Below, in pieces: positions 16,813 through 24,706 of a DNA stretch of 59,785 nucleotides. The notes beneath the pieces are model-generated. The model did no database searches. It saw only the letters and a list, made by a program, of their open reading frames with translations, and was not told the DNA's origin. The stretch comes from Candidatus Krumholzibacteriota bacterium (GTDB lineage: Bacteria > Krumholzibacteriota > Krumholzibacteriia > Krumholzibacteriales > Krumholzibacteriaceae). The first letter of the stretch is position 1; each line of letters starts with the position of its first letter. Made by a program: the position numbers and the translations under genes. Location of the stretch: contig JAUWCL010000020.1 in assembly GCA_030609325.1 (NCBI GenBank), positions 1-59,785 of the forward strand, given 5' to 3'.

Positions 16813-17373
16813 ATGAAGAGAGTACTGCTGACAGTTGCTGTTGCTCTCCTGATCCCCTCAATCCTGGCGGCTGCTCCGGCAAACGTAGGCGTGTATTTCG
16901 ACGGAAGTCTGGCGTACATTCCTACGGGAGACATTGGAGTGCCGTTCGTTGGTGCCTTGTACATAGTACAGAACGAGCACTATGTGACTGGTGTAGAGTA
17001 CTGTCTGGTCACCCCCAATGACCCGGCTCATGCTCAGTTCGTCATCACGGGATACACCTATCCGCCCTCTCATGCGCTTACGCTTGGCGATGTGTGGAGC
17101 GGACATTCGGTGACCTACTGGCCGCCGCTGACCGGTTATCCCGAAGGTTATGATCTTCTGGTCACGTACGAGTGCAGAGTTCTGCAGCCGTGCTCGGAGA
17201 TGTGGGACTACCCCATTGTCGTCTCGGCGCATCCGGATTCTGGGTATCTGCGTGGTACTTACGCCCCCGACCACGAACTCTTCGAAATCACTGGCCTGAC
17301 TTCGTACATATGTCCGGAGCTGATCGGTACCGAGGAAGAGAGTTGGGGAGCGATCAAGTCCATGTACAGGTAA
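16813..17373 (+). CDS. Small secreted protein with W-G-A-I-K tail
   Basis: A 186-residue protein of unknown function. It has a signal peptide (MKRVLLTVAVALLIPSILAA) and a beta-rich body with paired cysteines, and ends in GTEEESWGAIKSMYR, the tail shared with the next three genes. I start it at the ATG at 16813 (GGGAG upstream, immediately before the signal peptide) rather than the GTG at 16795. Unlike the following paralogues, its body begins ANVGVYFDGSLAYIPTG and is only remotely similar to theirs. It is the second gene behind the strong promoter. Confidence 0.75.
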   Translation: MKRVLLTVAVALLIPSILAAAPANVGVYFDGSLAYIPTGDIGVPFVGALYIVQNEHYVTGVEYCLVTPNDPAHAQFVITGYTYPPSHALTLGDVWSGHSVTYWPPLTGYPEGYDLLVTYECRVLQPCSEMWDYPIVVSAHPDSGYLRGTYAPDHELFEITGLTSYICPELIGTEEESWGAIKSMYR

Positions 17374-17393
17374 GGAAGAAAAGTCGCAGGTCA

Positions 17394-17419
17394 TGGCTGG
17401 ATGAATCCTCATCCAGCCA
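17394..17419 (+). other. Strong hairpin without T-tract
   Basis: TGGCTGGATGA (17394-17404) pairs perfectly with 17409-17419 across ATCC. It lies 20 bases after the stop of the W-G-A-I-K gene. A GC-rich sequence follows, so intrinsic termination is doubtful; a 3'-end stabiliser or partial attenuator is possible. Confidence 0.5.
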
Positions 17420-17554
17420 GGGGCCGGCGGGGAAGGGAGGTGGTGAGTGGAGACGGTATTTGCTTGAAACTGCTCAGCACCGTTGATCTTCCTGCTACCG
17501 ATTACACGGGCTGAATGAATTGATCAAGTTATCTTCAGCAGGAGTGAGACAGAG

Positions 17555-18097
17555 ATGAAGAAAGTTCTACTGACAATCGCAGTGATCGCTCTATTCGCGG
17601 TATCCGCTTCAGCGACCCCCGTGCTGAGCCTCTGGGCCGACGACGCGATGACCAGCATTGACGTTATGACTGGTGCTCCTTACCAGCCGTTCAACGTCTA
17701 CGTGTTCCTGGAGCCTGGAGTTGACGGCGCCTTCGCCGTTGAGTACAAGCTTGAGATACTGCCAGGCCATTTCTCGAGCGCTCAGGCAATAAACCCGGTC
17801 GTTTCGGCCGCCACCATCGGTGTCTGGTTCGGATCTCCCGGCATCAGCGCTCCGTTCACGAGCTGCCAGACCGAATTATTCTGGGTCGTCAACCTGACCA
17901 TGATGGCTCCGGATACCGCACCTGGTTACTACACGCTCGAGCTGAACGACAACTCCCAGTTCATGGGCGTCGCGATCTGCCCGGGGGACCGTCCTATGGT
18001 CGACGCGACCGCTCACGATGACTTCGGCTTCAACACCGATGGCATCGTTGGAACTGAGGAATCGAGCTGGGGCGCGATCAAGAGCATGATGGACTAA
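17555..18097 (+). CDS. Small secreted W-G-A-I-K family protein (copy A)
   Basis: A 180-residue secreted protein of unknown function. The signal peptide is MKKVLLTIAVIALFAVSASA. The mature part begins LSLWADDAMTSIDVMTGAPY, contains GVDGAFAVEYKLEILPGHFS, a Cys in PFTSCQ, a second Cys in GVAICPGD, and ends in GTEESSWGAIKSMMD. The mature region is about 90% identical in DNA to the next gene. A GGAGTGAGA Shine-Dalgarno precedes the ATG. It probably folds as a single beta-sandwich; no active site is recognisable. Confidence 0.75.
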   Translation: MKKVLLTIAVIALFAVSASATPVLSLWADDAMTSIDVMTGAPYQPFNVYVFLEPGVDGAFAVEYKLEILPGHFSSAQAINPVVSAATIGVWFGSPGISAPFTSCQTELFWVVNLTMMAPDTAPGYYTLELNDNSQFMGVAICPGDRPMVDATAHDDFGFNTDGIVGTEESSWGAIKSMMD

Positions 18098-18135
18098 TGT
18101 CTGCTTTTGATGGTTCCGTTTGATTAAAAAAGAAA

Positions 18136-18166
18136 GGGGGGGATTCGAAGCTCCCCCCCCTTCTCT
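18136..18166 (+). terminator. Rho-independent terminator after copy A
   Basis: Seven G (18136-18142) pair with the C-run at 18153-18160, preceded by an A-rich stretch and followed by TTCTCTTCTCTT. The T-tract is interrupted, so termination may be partial. Confidence 0.65.
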
Positions 18167-18219
18167 TCTCTTAAGACAACCTTGGTTTGCTGGAATTTTT
18201 GCAGGAAAAGGATAAGAAA

Positions 18220-18762
18220 ATGAAGAAAGCGTTAATTATCGCGCTGGCAATGTTTATGATTTCGGCCCCCGCGACTGCCCAGCAGCTCAGCCTCTGGGCC
18301 GACGAAGCGATGACCAACATTGACGTTATGACTGGTGCTGCTTACCAGCCGTTCAACGTCTATGTGTTCCTGGAGCCTGGAGTTGACGGCGCCTTCGCCG
18401 TTGAGTACAAGCTTGATATACTGCCAGGCCATTTCTCGAGCGCTCAGGTCATAAACCCGGTTGTTTCGGCCGCCACCCTCGGTGTCTGGTTCGGATCCCC
18501 CGGCATCAGCGCTCCGTTCACGAGCTGCCAGGTCAGTACCTTCTGGGTCGTCAACCTGACCATGATGGCTCCGGATACCGCACCTGGTTACTACGTGCTC
18601 GCGCTGAACGACAACTCCCAGTTCATGGGCGTTGCTACCTGTGAAGAGCCGCTTCGTCCTATGGTCGACGCGATCGCTCACAACGAATTCGGCTTCAACA
18701 CCGGGGGCGTCATTGGAACCGAGGAGTCGAGCTGGGGCGCCATCAAGAGTATGATGGAATAA
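18220..18762 (+). CDS. Small secreted W-G-A-I-K family protein (copy B)
   Basis: A 180-residue paralogue of the preceding gene. Its signal peptide, MKKALIIALAMFMISAPATA, is unrelated in sequence, but the mature region is nearly the same (LSLWADEAMTNIDVMTGAAY) and it ends in GTEESSWGAIKSMME. The start is the ATG at 18220, with AGGAAAAGGA upstream; the in-frame TTG at 18187 has no support. It is followed by a strong terminator. The function is unknown. Its close likeness to copy A suggests recent duplication or gene conversion. Confidence 0.75.
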   Translation: MKKALIIALAMFMISAPATAQQLSLWADEAMTNIDVMTGAAYQPFNVYVFLEPGVDGAFAVEYKLDILPGHFSSAQVINPVVSAATLGVWFGSPGISAPFTSCQVSTFWVVNLTMMAPDTAPGYYVLALNDNSQFMGVATCEEPLRPMVDAIAHNEFGFNTGGVIGTEESSWGAIKSMME

Positions 18763-18789
18763 CCAGAGCTCTCTATCGGTCGATTATAA

Positions 18790-18820
18790 GGGGAGGCCCG
18801 CACGGGCTTCCCCATTTTTA
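18790..18820 (+). terminator. Rho-independent terminator of the secreted-protein cluster
   Basis: GGGGAGGCCCG (18790-18800) pairs with CGGGCTTCCCC (18803-18813), with one G-T pair, and is followed by ATTTTTATT. Confidence 0.9.
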
Positions 18821-18880
18821 TTCGAGACTGCCCGTTCCTTCCGCTTCACCTGTTCGTGTATCCCAGGCTGAAACCTCTTC

Positions 18881-18909
18881 TGGAAAAATCCGGCGAAACG
18901 TGCTATAAT
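18881..18909 (+). promoter_or_regulatory. Promoter of the fourth W-G-A-I-K gene
   Basis: TGGAAA (18881-18886), a 17-bp spacer and a perfect TATAAT (18904-18909). This gives the gene at 19016 its own transcription start downstream of the terminator. Confidence 0.65.
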
Positions 18910-19015
18910 GCGACCCGTAAGAGAGGCACATCAGCCGTACATCCCCGGGCATATCATCAAGACATTCATCGAGACGCTACCGCATCAGCGCCTGGTTTTT
19001 GTCAGGAGGTTTGTC

Positions 19016-19552
19016 ATGAACAGATTCCTGATCGCGGCAGTCCTGATCTGTGCGTTCGCCGTGCCCGCGCAGGGTCAGTATTTCAGCCTTTGGGCTGATG
19101 AGGGAAAAAGCACGTCCGAGTTCTGGACCGAGTCTTCCTATCAGGTCTTCACGATCTACGTCTTTCTCGATCCCGGCACGGACGGCGCCTTCGGCGCGGA
19201 GTACAAGATGACCGGCCCGACCGGGCATTTCTCGACGGGAAACACCGCTGCGCCGTTTATCTCGGCCGCGATGATAGGTAGCCCGTACGGCGCTCCCGGT
19301 ATCAGCGCGGGATTCACCAGCTGTCAGAACGATACGGTCTGGCTCTTCGCGGTCAGCTGCATGGCTTCGAGTCTCGATCCGGGCATCTACACTATCGATG
19401 CGAACGACAACAGCAGCTTCCGCGGGATCGCCACGTGCGCCGAGCCGGACAGGCCCCTTGCCGAGGCAAAAACCTACAACAGCTTCTGCTACAACACGAG
19501 CGATGGCAGCACCGAGGACGCGACCTGGGGAGCCATCAAGAAACAGTACTGA
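19016..19552 (+). CDS. Small secreted W-G-A-I-K family protein (diverged copy)
   Basis: A 178-residue diverged paralogue. Signal peptide MNRFLIAAVLICAFAVPAQG; the mature start FSLWADEGKSTSEFW matches LSLWADEAMT of copies A/B. It keeps TDGAFGAEYKM, the Cys in GFTSCQ, NDNSSFRGIATC, and ends in STEDATWGAIKKQY. The ATG at 19016 has AGGAGG 7 bases upstream and is therefore preferred over a start at 18908. Codon use here is closer to the genome average (more GGC/GCC) than in copies A/B, suggesting lower expression or a longer residence. Function unknown. Confidence 0.75.
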   Translation: MNRFLIAAVLICAFAVPAQGQYFSLWADEGKSTSEFWTESSYQVFTIYVFLDPGTDGAFGAEYKMTGPTGHFSTGNTAAPFISAAMIGSPYGAPGISAGFTSCQNDTVWLFAVSCMASSLDPGIYTIDANDNSSFRGIATCAEPDRPLAEAKTYNSFCYNTSDGSTEDATWGAIKKQY

Positions 19553-19697
19553 GAAACAGTACCCTGCAGGCGCCGTATCCCCCCTGTCTATCTCATGATT
19601 TTTCATTGGGTATCAGTGGCTCCGGTTTGTTATAATTACTGAAGAAGACGACATCCCCCGGATCCCCGTCCCAACCCCTGGGAGAAGGAGAGATCAC

Positions 19698-22600
19698 TTG
19701 AGAAGAGTCCATGCGAGATCCACGCACCGGTGGATTCTATATACATCGTTTATGACAGCTGTCGTCATGGCGGCGGCCGCGGCAGTTCCGATGGATGAAG
19801 CCATTGCGTCCGGCCCGGGGGCGAAGGTCCTCCGTTCGGACGGTTCCTCCGTCACGTTCGAGATAACCGTACCGCCGCCGCGCATCGAGCGCGGCGGCGA
19901 CGGCGCCCGTGTCGTCCTTCGCGGATACGGCACATTCTCTCCTCCGGGAGCGCCGATGCTTCCCGGCAGGACCTTTCATGTCGCCGTACCGGCGGACGGC
20001 GATCCTTCCGTTTCCTGGACCGTGACGGACAGTGAAGACCTGGGCCGTCTTCCCCTCGGCCGGGTCATGGCCGAGAGGTTCGTCAGGTACGGGGAGGACG
20101 GGATCCCCGTCACCGAGATGTATCTTCCCGAAGATCCCTGGGACGGCAGGATACCGACGGTAGCGGTCATTCCAGCACGCCCGGCGATGATGGGAAGGCA
20201 GAGGGTCCTGCCCGTACGGGTGAGTCCGCTCACGGGGCGGGACGGTAGTTACAGCCTGGCGAGAAGGATCACCGTCACGGTCTCGTTCGGGCCTTCCTCC
20301 GGCGTCCTGCCGGACCGGTCCGGACAGGCCGCCGGAACGGTCCTCTCGGGCGCCTGGAAGAGGATGTACGAGAGAGTCCTCGTAAACCCGTCCGACACGG
20401 AACGCCTCATATCTCCCGTAAAGAGCAGGCCGGCCGCACGCTCGTCCCTGCAGGCGGGGAGGAGGCTCAAGATAAAGATACCCGAAACGGGAGTCTACTC
20501 CGTACGCGCCGACTCTCTTATAGCCTCGGGCCTTTCGCTGTTCCTGTCGAACAACGGGTTTGCGCTGAGGAAACTCTACTTCGACGAGACCGGGCCGGAC
20601 CTGGTGAGGGAAGTCGACATCCCTTACCGGGTGATCAAGGGCTCGGAGTCGGCGGCCGGTATCTTCGGGGGGGATGACCTGCTCGTCTTCTTTGCCAGGG
20701 GAGTCAAGGACGACGTTGATGCGGGGGATACGACGGCCGTCTTCAACAGCTACAACGTCATCTGGCTTTTCGAGGACGAAGCCGGCGCCGTCATGCCTGA
20801 CGGGCCGGGATTCCCATCGGGAGCGGGGTCGCCGCAGTCGAGCTTCGTTCACGCCGAGAAGGTGCGGAAGGATACGTGGTACCACAAATACGTCAGGGTG
20901 GGGATGAAGGACTTTAACTGCGTGGCCGGCCCCGAGAGGGACGAGGTCGCCGTTCCCTTCACCGTTCACGACGCCGAGCCGGGAAGCGTCTTCTCGGTCC
21001 ACATCAGGATCCTCGGATACGAGAAGAGCAATCCGAGCCAGGACCTCGACTTCTTCATCCGTAATTCCGGCGGCACCCGGGCGATAGGAAGCGGTTTCAT
21101 CTCCTCGACAGAGGAGAAGGTTTTCAATTTCGACATGATCCAGGTCAACAGGCTCGACGAGGGGGCGAACAAGATCGTCGTGACGAGCAGGGACGAGACA
21201 TACGGTTTCCTCGTAAACGATATGGTGGTGAAATACTCGCGGACGACGGCCGTGTGGGACGACTACCTCGATTTCACGGTCAGTCAGGACCTCGGGGAAA
21301 AGAGGGTCGAGATATCGGGATTCAGCGGGCAGGACGGTTATCTCGTCGAGCTGACCGATCCCGATGCGCCGGTGTTCCACGACATCCCTGCCGATTCGTT
21401 CAGGGCCGACGACGGCTCGTACACACTCTCCCTGACGGTTCCCGCGGCGACAGACAGGCGTTTCGTAGCGCTGGGCCGCGGCGCGGGAATGCATATCAGC
21501 AACATATGGATCGATTGCGAGGTGAGCGCGGCGAACGATCTGCGCTCGAGCCCCGGTCCGTACAACACGCTCGTAATAGCGCACTCGGACTTCCTCCCGC
21601 CCGTCAGCGGCTACCTCGCGCAGTACATATCGTGGAGGGAAGCACAGGGCTACAGGATCCTCGGGGCCGATGTCAGGGACGTCTACGATGAGTTCAACGG
21701 CGGGCTCGTCTCGGCCGACGCGATCCGCAGATTCATCAGGTACGGCGTCGAGAACTGGGGCGTGGAGTTCGTGCTGCTGGTCGGCGACGCGAGCGAGGAT
21801 CACCGGAGGATCTTCATAGGCGATCCGCCGGAGACCCGCGGTTCGCCTCCCGATTATGTTCCGGCCTACACGTACAGCGTCAATGTGATCGGCAGAGACA
21901 AGGACGAGGTAGTGGCATCCGACAAGTATTACGCCTTCCTCGACGAGGCGCCGCCCTCCGGGTACGGCTATGCCGCCCCCGGAGCCGAGGCGCCGCCCTC
22001 CGGCGGCTCCGACCCTCTGTATCTGCCGGCGGCCGCCTACCCTGACGTGTTCGTTGGCAGGCTGCCCGTCGGGCGCGAGCTCGAGCTCAGGGCCATGCTC
22101 ACGAAGATGTACAGGTTCGAGGAGCCTGCCATCTCCGATTCGTGGCGCAGGTCGATGGTCCTCTTCTCCGACGACGCATGGTCGGGATACCTGTCGTCTT
22201 ACGCGTACCACTCGATCGAGCACCATTTCGAGTACGGCATGGACTCGGTCGCTGTAAAAATTGACGAGGCCCTCCCCGGAGGCTTCGACGTCCACAGGCT
22301 CCATCTCTCCAAGTGGACGGACGGGGTCCACGACGACCTGCAGGGAGGCACCCGGGTCCTCAGCGAGGCGACCGACTCGACGCGCAGGTATTTCACGCCG
22401 TACCTCAACAGAAAGCTCAACGACGGGTGTCTCTTCTTCTCCTTCCAGGGGCATGCATCGAGGTCGAATTTCACGACCGAGGCCGGATTTTCCAACTTCA
22501 ACCAGTACCAGGACGTCGACAGCCTCCGCTACGACCGCAACCACATATTCTTCGGCCTGGGCTGCCATATCAGCGATTTCGCGCTGATGATGGAATATTC

Positions 22601-23861
22601 CCGTTCGGGGCTCGATGGACCGAACGGCGACTGCATCACCGAACAGCTCCTGTTCAAGTCCAGGGCGGGCGCGGTCGGCACGTACGCAAGCACTGGATTC
22701 GAGTACCTTCTCGAGAACAAGTATTTCTGCACGACGATGCACGAAGTGATATTCCAGAGGCCGCCCGTCGATTCGATCCCGCCGGCAAACGAGCAGACGG
22801 GGGCCAGATGGATCCTCGGCGAGGCCTTGACCGCCAGCGAGATCGAGCATCTCGGCACCGCATCCTATGCTTACGGGCAGCTCTACAGGTACGTGCTCCT
22901 CGGCGATCCGATGCTTCGTATAGAACCGGGTCCGCCGCTGATGACCCTGTCGGCCGACTGGGGAAACGGGATGCAGGAGCTCCCCGCCGATACACTGCGC
23001 TCCCGGAACAGGACTAATACCTGCAGCCTCATGTTCAGCGCGAGCGATGTCGTTGCGCTCGGAAATATCGAATTCCTGGTGGCCGGCGAGGACAGGACGG
23101 GCGATCTGACGGTCACCCCCACGGTGGACGAGGGCCTGGACTTCGCGAGGGGCTATGAGGCAAGGGTGGACTATACGGTAAGCCTCGACGAGCAGTCGCT
23201 CGTGTTCAGGATATATTCTCCCGGCGGCCTGGAAACGGGCGTGAAAGAGCTCCACACCGCCGTTTCGATGAGGCTGTACAACGGCTCGCGGGAGATACCG
23301 CCCGGCGGAGAATCCCCGGCCGAAGGCGAGTTCCTCCTCGACATGCAGTTCCCCGTGTGGCTCGATGCGGCTCCGCAGATCATGCTCGACGACCACGATC
23401 TCGATGGCGCGGCGGTGCAGGCGCCCGATCCGCAGGATTCGACGGGCTGGGAGGCAAGGTTCACCCGGACCCTGGCGGCGGGCGATCATTTCCTGACAGT
23501 CGCCGTCGGGGAGTACAAGACCGACTATCCTTTCACAGTGGGAGGAAGCGGTCTGGTCATGGACGCCTTCAACTTCCCCAACCCGTTCGACGAGGGCACG
23601 AATATCTGCTACTCGCTCAACATCGATGCTGACGCCGGGATCATCAGGATCTACAACGTCAGCGGTATCCTGATCAGGGAGATCGTGATCCCGCGCAGCC
23701 TGCTCGGTGCTGCGCCGCCGGGCGCTCCCAATGCCGTCTGGTGGGACGGCAGGGACATGGTAGGCGACAGGGTCGCGAACGGGACGTATATCTACATGAT
23801 CTATGTGGAGAAGGATGGCGGCACCGTAAGCTTCACGGGCAAGGCCGTCCGCCTCGAGTAG
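19698..23861 (+). CDS. Gingipain-family (C25) cysteine peptidase with FlgD-like C-terminal domain
   Basis: A 1387-residue exported protein. A signal peptide (~residues 10-37) and a propeptide-like beta region lead to the C25 caspase-like fold (~residues 620-1080): DYVPAYTYSVNVIG, PDVFVGRLPVGRELEL, then the catalytic His919 in FQGHAS and Cys956 in GLGCHISDF. The C-terminal ~95 residues (FNFPNPFDEGTNICYSL, IRIYNVSGILIREI, WWDGRDMVGDRVANGTYIY) form the FlgD-like/type IX-type beta domain. The start is the TTG at 19698, with AAGGAGAG upstream. The N-terminal part recalls PorU (KIKIPETGVYSVRADSLIASG), so it may be a sortase of a type IX-like system or simply a secreted protease. Confidence 0.85.
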   Translation: MRRVHARSTHRWILYTSFMTAVVMAAAAAVPMDEAIASGPGAKVLRSDGSSVTFEITVPPPRIERGGDGARVVLRGYGTFSPPGAPMLPGRTFHVAVPADGDPSVSWTVTDSEDLGRLPLGRVMAERFVRYGEDGIPVTEMYLPEDPWDGRIPTVAVIPARPAMMGRQRVLPVRVSPLTGRDGSYSLARRITVTVSFGPSSGVLPDRSGQAAGTVLSGAWKRMYERVLVNPSDTERLISPVKSRPAARSSLQAGRRLKIKIPETGVYSVRADSLIASGLSLFLSNNGFALRKLYFDETGPDLVREVDIPYRVIKGSESAAGIFGGDDLLVFFARGVKDDVDAGDTTAVFNSYNVIWLFEDEAGAVMPDGPGFPSGAGSPQSSFVHAEKVRKDTWYHKYVRVGMKDFNCVAGPERDEVAVPFTVHDAEPGSVFSVHIRILGYEKSNPSQDLDFFIRNSGGTRAIGSGFISSTEEKVFNFDMIQVNRLDEGANKIVVTSRDETYGFLVNDMVVKYSRTTAVWDDYLDFTVSQDLGEKRVEISGFSGQDGYLVELTDPDAPVFHDIPADSFRADDGSYTLSLTVPAATDRRFVALGRGAGMHISNIWIDCEVSAANDLRSSPGPYNTLVIAHSDFLPPVSGYLAQYISWREAQGYRILGADVRDVYDEFNGGLVSADAIRRFIRYGVENWGVEFVLLVGDASEDHRRIFIGDPPETRGSPPDYVPAYTYSVNVIGRDKDEVVASDKYYAFLDEAPPSGYGYAAPGAEAPPSGGSDPLYLPAAAYPDVFVGRLPVGRELELRAMLTKMYRFEEPAISDSWRRSMVLFSDDAWSGYLSSYAYHSIEHHFEYGMDSVAVKIDEALPGGFDVHRLHLSKWTDGVHDDLQGGTRVLSEATDSTRRYFTPYLNRKLNDGCLFFSFQGHASRSNFTTEAGFSNFNQYQDVDSLRYDRNHIFFGLGCHISDFALMMEYSRSGLDGPNGDCITEQLLFKSRAGAVGTYASTGFEYLLENKYFCTTMHEVIFQRPPVDSIPPANEQTGARWILGEALTASEIEHLGTASYAYGQLYRYVLLGDPMLRIEPGPPLMTLSADWGNGMQELPADTLRSRNRTNTCSLMFSASDVVALGNIEFLVAGEDRTGDLTVTPTVDEGLDFARGYEARVDYTVSLDEQSLVFRIYSPGGLETGVKELHTAVSMRLYNGSREIPPGGESPAEGEFLLDMQFPVWLDAAPQIMLDDHDLDGAAVQAPDPQDSTGWEARFTRTLAAGDHFLTVAVGEYKTDYPFTVGGSGLVMDAFNFPNPFDEGTNICYSLNIDADAGIIRIYNVSGILIREIVIPRSLLGAAPPGAPNAVWWDGRDMVGDRVANGTYIYMIYVEKDGGTVSFTGKAVRLE

Positions 23862-23940
23862 AGAAAAATCCCTTTACCCCCCCTACGGCTCTTCCGTAAG
23901 ATGGCATCGTCCGATCGATATCACTAACACGGAGGTCGTT

Positions 23941-24648
23941 TTGGAAAAGCGGCTCGAACTCTTGAAAAAAAGCAAGGCGAGGGTGATCGTCGGCATCGAG
24001 ACCGGCAGCGTGCCCGGCAGGATCGGCGCCGTCATCGTGGAAGTGAGCGGAAGCGGGGCGGACACCGTCCTCGACCTTTACTCCTTCCAGAGCGTCGAAC
24101 TGCCCCCGGAGCTCGTCGCCGCGCTGGAAGCGGTCGCCGGCGAGAAGGAGATCGACACCCAGGAGCAGGCGGACGTCAATTTCCTCACCCTGCACCATAT
24201 CAACACACTCTTTTTCGAACTCCTCGAAGAGGCGGAAGTCGATCCCGGCGAGGTCGACCTCATCGGACTCAAGGGCATGGAGATCGGCGGGATGGAGTTT
24301 CCCGACGACCCCGGTGCTCTCAGTGAGATGACCGACTGCATCGTCGCGGCCTGTTTCAGGATCGGTCCCGAAAAAGGTCGAGACAGCTGGCTCCCTGTGA
24401 AGGAAGCTATCCTCAAGGGCATGGTCGAGGCGATGGTGGAGAAGTATGATCTAGACGAGGAGGCCAGGGAGGCCGTCGCGGTCGCGCTGCTGGCCAACGA
24501 GTCGGTCCATCACGAGGCCCTCACGGCGAAATGCTCCGATGAGGGCGGTTCCGGCGCCGATACGGTATCGCGGCGCACCATCACGGTGCGGCAGGCAAGC
24601 GGCGGGGAACCGGCTCTCCACGGAGAGTTCTATTTCCCGGCGGACTGA
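23941..24648 (+). CDS. AnmK-like protein lacking the kinase core (probable pseudokinase)
   Basis: A 235-residue protein that I align by eye to the two ends of anhydro-N-acetylmuramic acid kinase. IVGIETGSVPGRIGAVIVEV occupies the place of the S-G-T-S-x-D-G-x-D-A motif. INTLFFELLEEAEVDPGEVDLIG matches the helix before the Asp/Gly-His strand. ALSEMTDCIVAACFR resembles the A-E-x-T-G...V-A-D-F-R segment. EEAREAVAVALLANESV matches the C-terminal helix. The SGTSxDG nucleotide loop and the large central part with the catalytic Asp are missing, so phosphorylation is unlikely. The start is the TTG at 23941, with CGGAGG ahead. It is followed by SpoIID- and NagZ-type genes, which supports a link to cell-wall metabolism. 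Confidence 0.55.
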   Translation: MEKRLELLKKSKARVIVGIETGSVPGRIGAVIVEVSGSGADTVLDLYSFQSVELPPELVAALEAVAGEKEIDTQEQADVNFLTLHHINTLFFELLEEAEVDPGEVDLIGLKGMEIGGMEFPDDPGALSEMTDCIVAACFRIGPEKGRDSWLPVKEAILKGMVEAMVEKYDLDEEAREAVAVALLANESVHHEALTAKCSDEGGSGADTVSRRTITVRQASGGEPALHGEFYFPAD

Positions 24649-24706
24649 AAAGTGTGCCGCCGCCGATGCGGGAGATTGTCCCTGGCATCCGGCGGGATCG
24701 ATATAT

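Larger units (their letters stand above)
17624..18762 (+). repeat. Tandem duplication covering two mature protein regions
   Basis: Bases 17624-18097 and 18286-18762 are about 90% identical by eye over ~475 bp, with one inserted codon near the end. Long stretches are identical even at third codon positions. Similarity stops at the signal-peptide cleavage region, so the leaders and intergenic DNA differ. Confidence 0.85.

Noticed and set aside
17394-17419. Strong hairpin as a rho-independent terminator
   Set aside because: No T-tract follows; GC-rich sequence continues, so I list it only as a hairpin.
19737-23489. 1250-residue open frame on the minus strand opposite the C25 peptidase
   Set aside because: Antisense shadow with no homology; the plus-strand protein has clear catalytic and C-terminal motifs.
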